Below are positions 62,978-64,000 of a stretch of 64,000 nucleotides of DNA, piece by piece; positions within the stretch are counted from its first letter, which is position 1; every line of letters begins with the position of its first letter. This DNA is from Blastococcus saxobsidens DD2. GTDB lineage: Bacteria > Actinomycetota > Actinomycetes > Mycobacteriales > Geodermatophilaceae. The notes beneath the pieces were generated by a model that saw only the letters and a program-made list of their open reading frames with translations, was not told the DNA's origin and ran no database searches. The DNA lies in contig NC_016943.1 in assembly GCF_000284015.1 (NCBI RefSeq), positions 3,017,541-3,081,540 of the forward strand, written 5' to 3'. A program made the translations under genes and the position numbers.

Positions 62978-64000
62978 TCAGGCGAGTTCGACCAGGTCGG
63001 CGAGGTCCTCGCTCCAGGCGTCCTCGGTGCCGTCGGGCAGCAGGATCACCTTGTCCGGGCTCAGTGCGCGCACCGCGCCCTCGTCGTGGGTGACCAGCAC
63101 GATCGCCCCGGCGTAGGTGCGCAGTGCCTCGAGGACCTGCTCGCGGCTGGCCGGGTCGAGGTTGTTGGTCGGCTCGTCGAGCAGCAGCACGTTGGCGCCC
63201 GAGACGACCAGGATGGCCATGGCCAGCCGGGTCCGCTCGCCGCCCGACAGGGTGCCGGTGCGCTGGTCGACGGTCTCACCGGAGAAGAGGAAGGCCCCGA
63301 GGATGCGGCGGAGTTCGGTGTCGGTGCTGTCCGGCGCCGACGAGCGCATGTTCTCCAGCAGCGTGCGGTCCATGTCCAGGGTTTCGTGCTCCTGGGCGTA
63401 GTAGCCGACGCGCAGCCCGTGCCCCGCCTTCACCTCACCGGTGTCCGGGGCCTCGGTGCCGGCCAGCATCCGCAGCAGCGTGGTCTTCCCGGCCCCGTTC
63501 AGCCCGAGCACGACGACCCGCGCGCCCTTGTCCACGGCCAGGTCGACGTCGGTGAAGATCTCCAGCGAGCCGTAGCTCTTGGACAGGCCCTCGGCGGTCA
63601 GCGGCGTCCGGCCGCACGCCGCCGGCGTCGGGAAGCGGAGCTTGGCGACCTTGTCCTGCACCCGGACGTCGGCCAGGCCGGCGGCGAGCCGCTCGGCCCG
63701 CTTGTCCATGCTCTTGGCGGCCTTGGCCTTCGTCGCCTTGGCGCGCATCTTGTCCGCCTGCGCGCTGAGCGTGTCGATCTTGCGCTCGGTGTTCGCCCGC
63801 TCCTGCTTGCGACGGCGCTCGTCGGTCTCCCGCTGCGCGAGGTACGGCTTCCAGCCCAGGTTGTAGATGTCGACGGTCGCCCGGTTGGCGTCCAGGTGCC
63901 ACACCTTGTTGACGACGGCGTCGAGCAGCTCGACGTCGTGACTGATGACGATCAGGCCGCCCCTGTGGCTGGACAGGAAGCCCTTCAGCCAGGTGATCGA
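62978..64000 (-). CDS. ABC-F family ATP-binding protein, 5'-truncated by window edge
   Basis: The frame is open through the right edge, so only the C-terminal 340 residues are visible. The first visible part, with VISHDVELLDAVVNKVWHLD, closes ATPase domain 1. A charged linker follows (RETDERRRKQERANTERKID and on), then domain 2 with Walker A GLNGAGKTTLLRM, signature LSGGERTRLAMA and Walker B VLLLDEPTNNLD. ABC-F proteins act on ribosomes (translation factors or antibiotic-resistance proteins) rather than in transport. The end DLADLVELA has no C-terminal extension. Confidence 0.92.
   Translation of the reverse strand, partial: SITWLKGFLSSHRGGLIVISHDVELLDAVVNKVWHLDANRATVDIYNLGWKPYLAQRETDERRRKQERANTERKIDTLSAQADKMRAKATKAKAAKSMDKRAERLAAGLADVRVQDKVAKLRFPTPAACGRTPLTAEGLSKSYGSLEIFTDVDLAVDKGARVVVLGLNGAGKTTLLRMLAGTEAPDTGEVKAGHGLRVGYYAQEHETLDMDRTLLENMRSSAPDSTDTELRRILGAFLFSGETVDQRTGTLSGGERTRLAMAILVVSGANVLLLDEPTNNLDPASREQVLEALRTYAGAIVLVTHDEGAVRALSPDKVILLPDGTEDAWSEDLADLVELA

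Overview
The window is a GC-rich, densely coded actinobacterial chromosome segment. Short intergenic gaps, ATGA/GTGA gene overlaps, frequent GTG starts, a small conserved actinobacterial helix-turn-helix protein and MoxR/DUF58/VWA and DUF881 genes all fit Actinomycetota. The combination resembles Geodermatophilaceae (Blastococcus, Geodermatophilus or Modestobacter), but that is an inference from general appearance, not a marker-gene result. No rRNA, tRNA or CRISPR array was recognised.

Layout. (1) 1-4515: a sugar-catabolism group, with an AGE-family isomerase (cut by the left edge), a class II aldolase, a PfkB kinase and an FGGY kinase. Its substrate is not determined. (2) 4703-31930, minus strand: a contractile injection system (eCIS/phage-tail-like) locus, transcribed right to left. 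It runs from a LuxR-type regulator through two small proteins, sheath, tube, zinc-ribbon baseplate chaperone-like protein, a disordered protein, DUF4255 terminator, AAA+ ATPase, a 1203-residue DUF4157 protein with an HNH-like C-terminus (probable cargo toxin), hub, spike, PAAR, gp25, two gp6/J-like baseplate proteins, a P2-I/beta-helix protein and a DUF6519 protein. Most genes overlap by 4 nt. The last gene is broken by an IS30-family element (4998-6255) flanked by a 5-bp duplication. Removing the element and one duplicate restores the frame. (3) 31931-38808: an accessory region of toxin-antitoxin and defence-like genes. The 5' end of a quinone oxidoreductase gene, including its putative -10 box, occurs three times here (33364, 36027 and 38796). 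Only the last copy leads into an intact gene. The copies bracket two modules of about 2.7 kb: a GTPase-like P-loop protein with a VapBC-like pair, and a BrnT/BrnA-like pair in an operon with a beta-family protein facing a PD-(D/E)XK sce7726-family protein. A RelBE-like pair lies just left of the first copy. (4) 38809-64000: mostly ordinary chromosome. It carries quinone oxidoreductase; VWA, DUF58 and MoxR; an NlpC/P60 hydrolase; an acyl-CoA synthetase; sirtuin and PAP2; aconitase, SDR and sirohydrochlorin chelatase-like protein; tyrosine/homogentisate catabolism (HPPD, HGD, FAH) with a divergent Lrp regulator and a 19-bp palindrome; DUF881; an ABC exporter; enoyl-CoA hydratase; a small HTH protein; and an ABC-F protein cut by the right edge.

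How the genes work together. The eCIS operon should build a contractile nanotube whose likely payload is the DUF4157-nuclease protein; the IS30 hit may alter a fibre/baseplate-periphery protein. The region between the eCIS and the quinone oxidoreductase looks like an insertion hot spot that has accreted selfish or defensive modules. The tyrosine genes convert 4-hydroxyphenylpyruvate to fumarate and acetoacetate, probably under the divergent Lrp protein.
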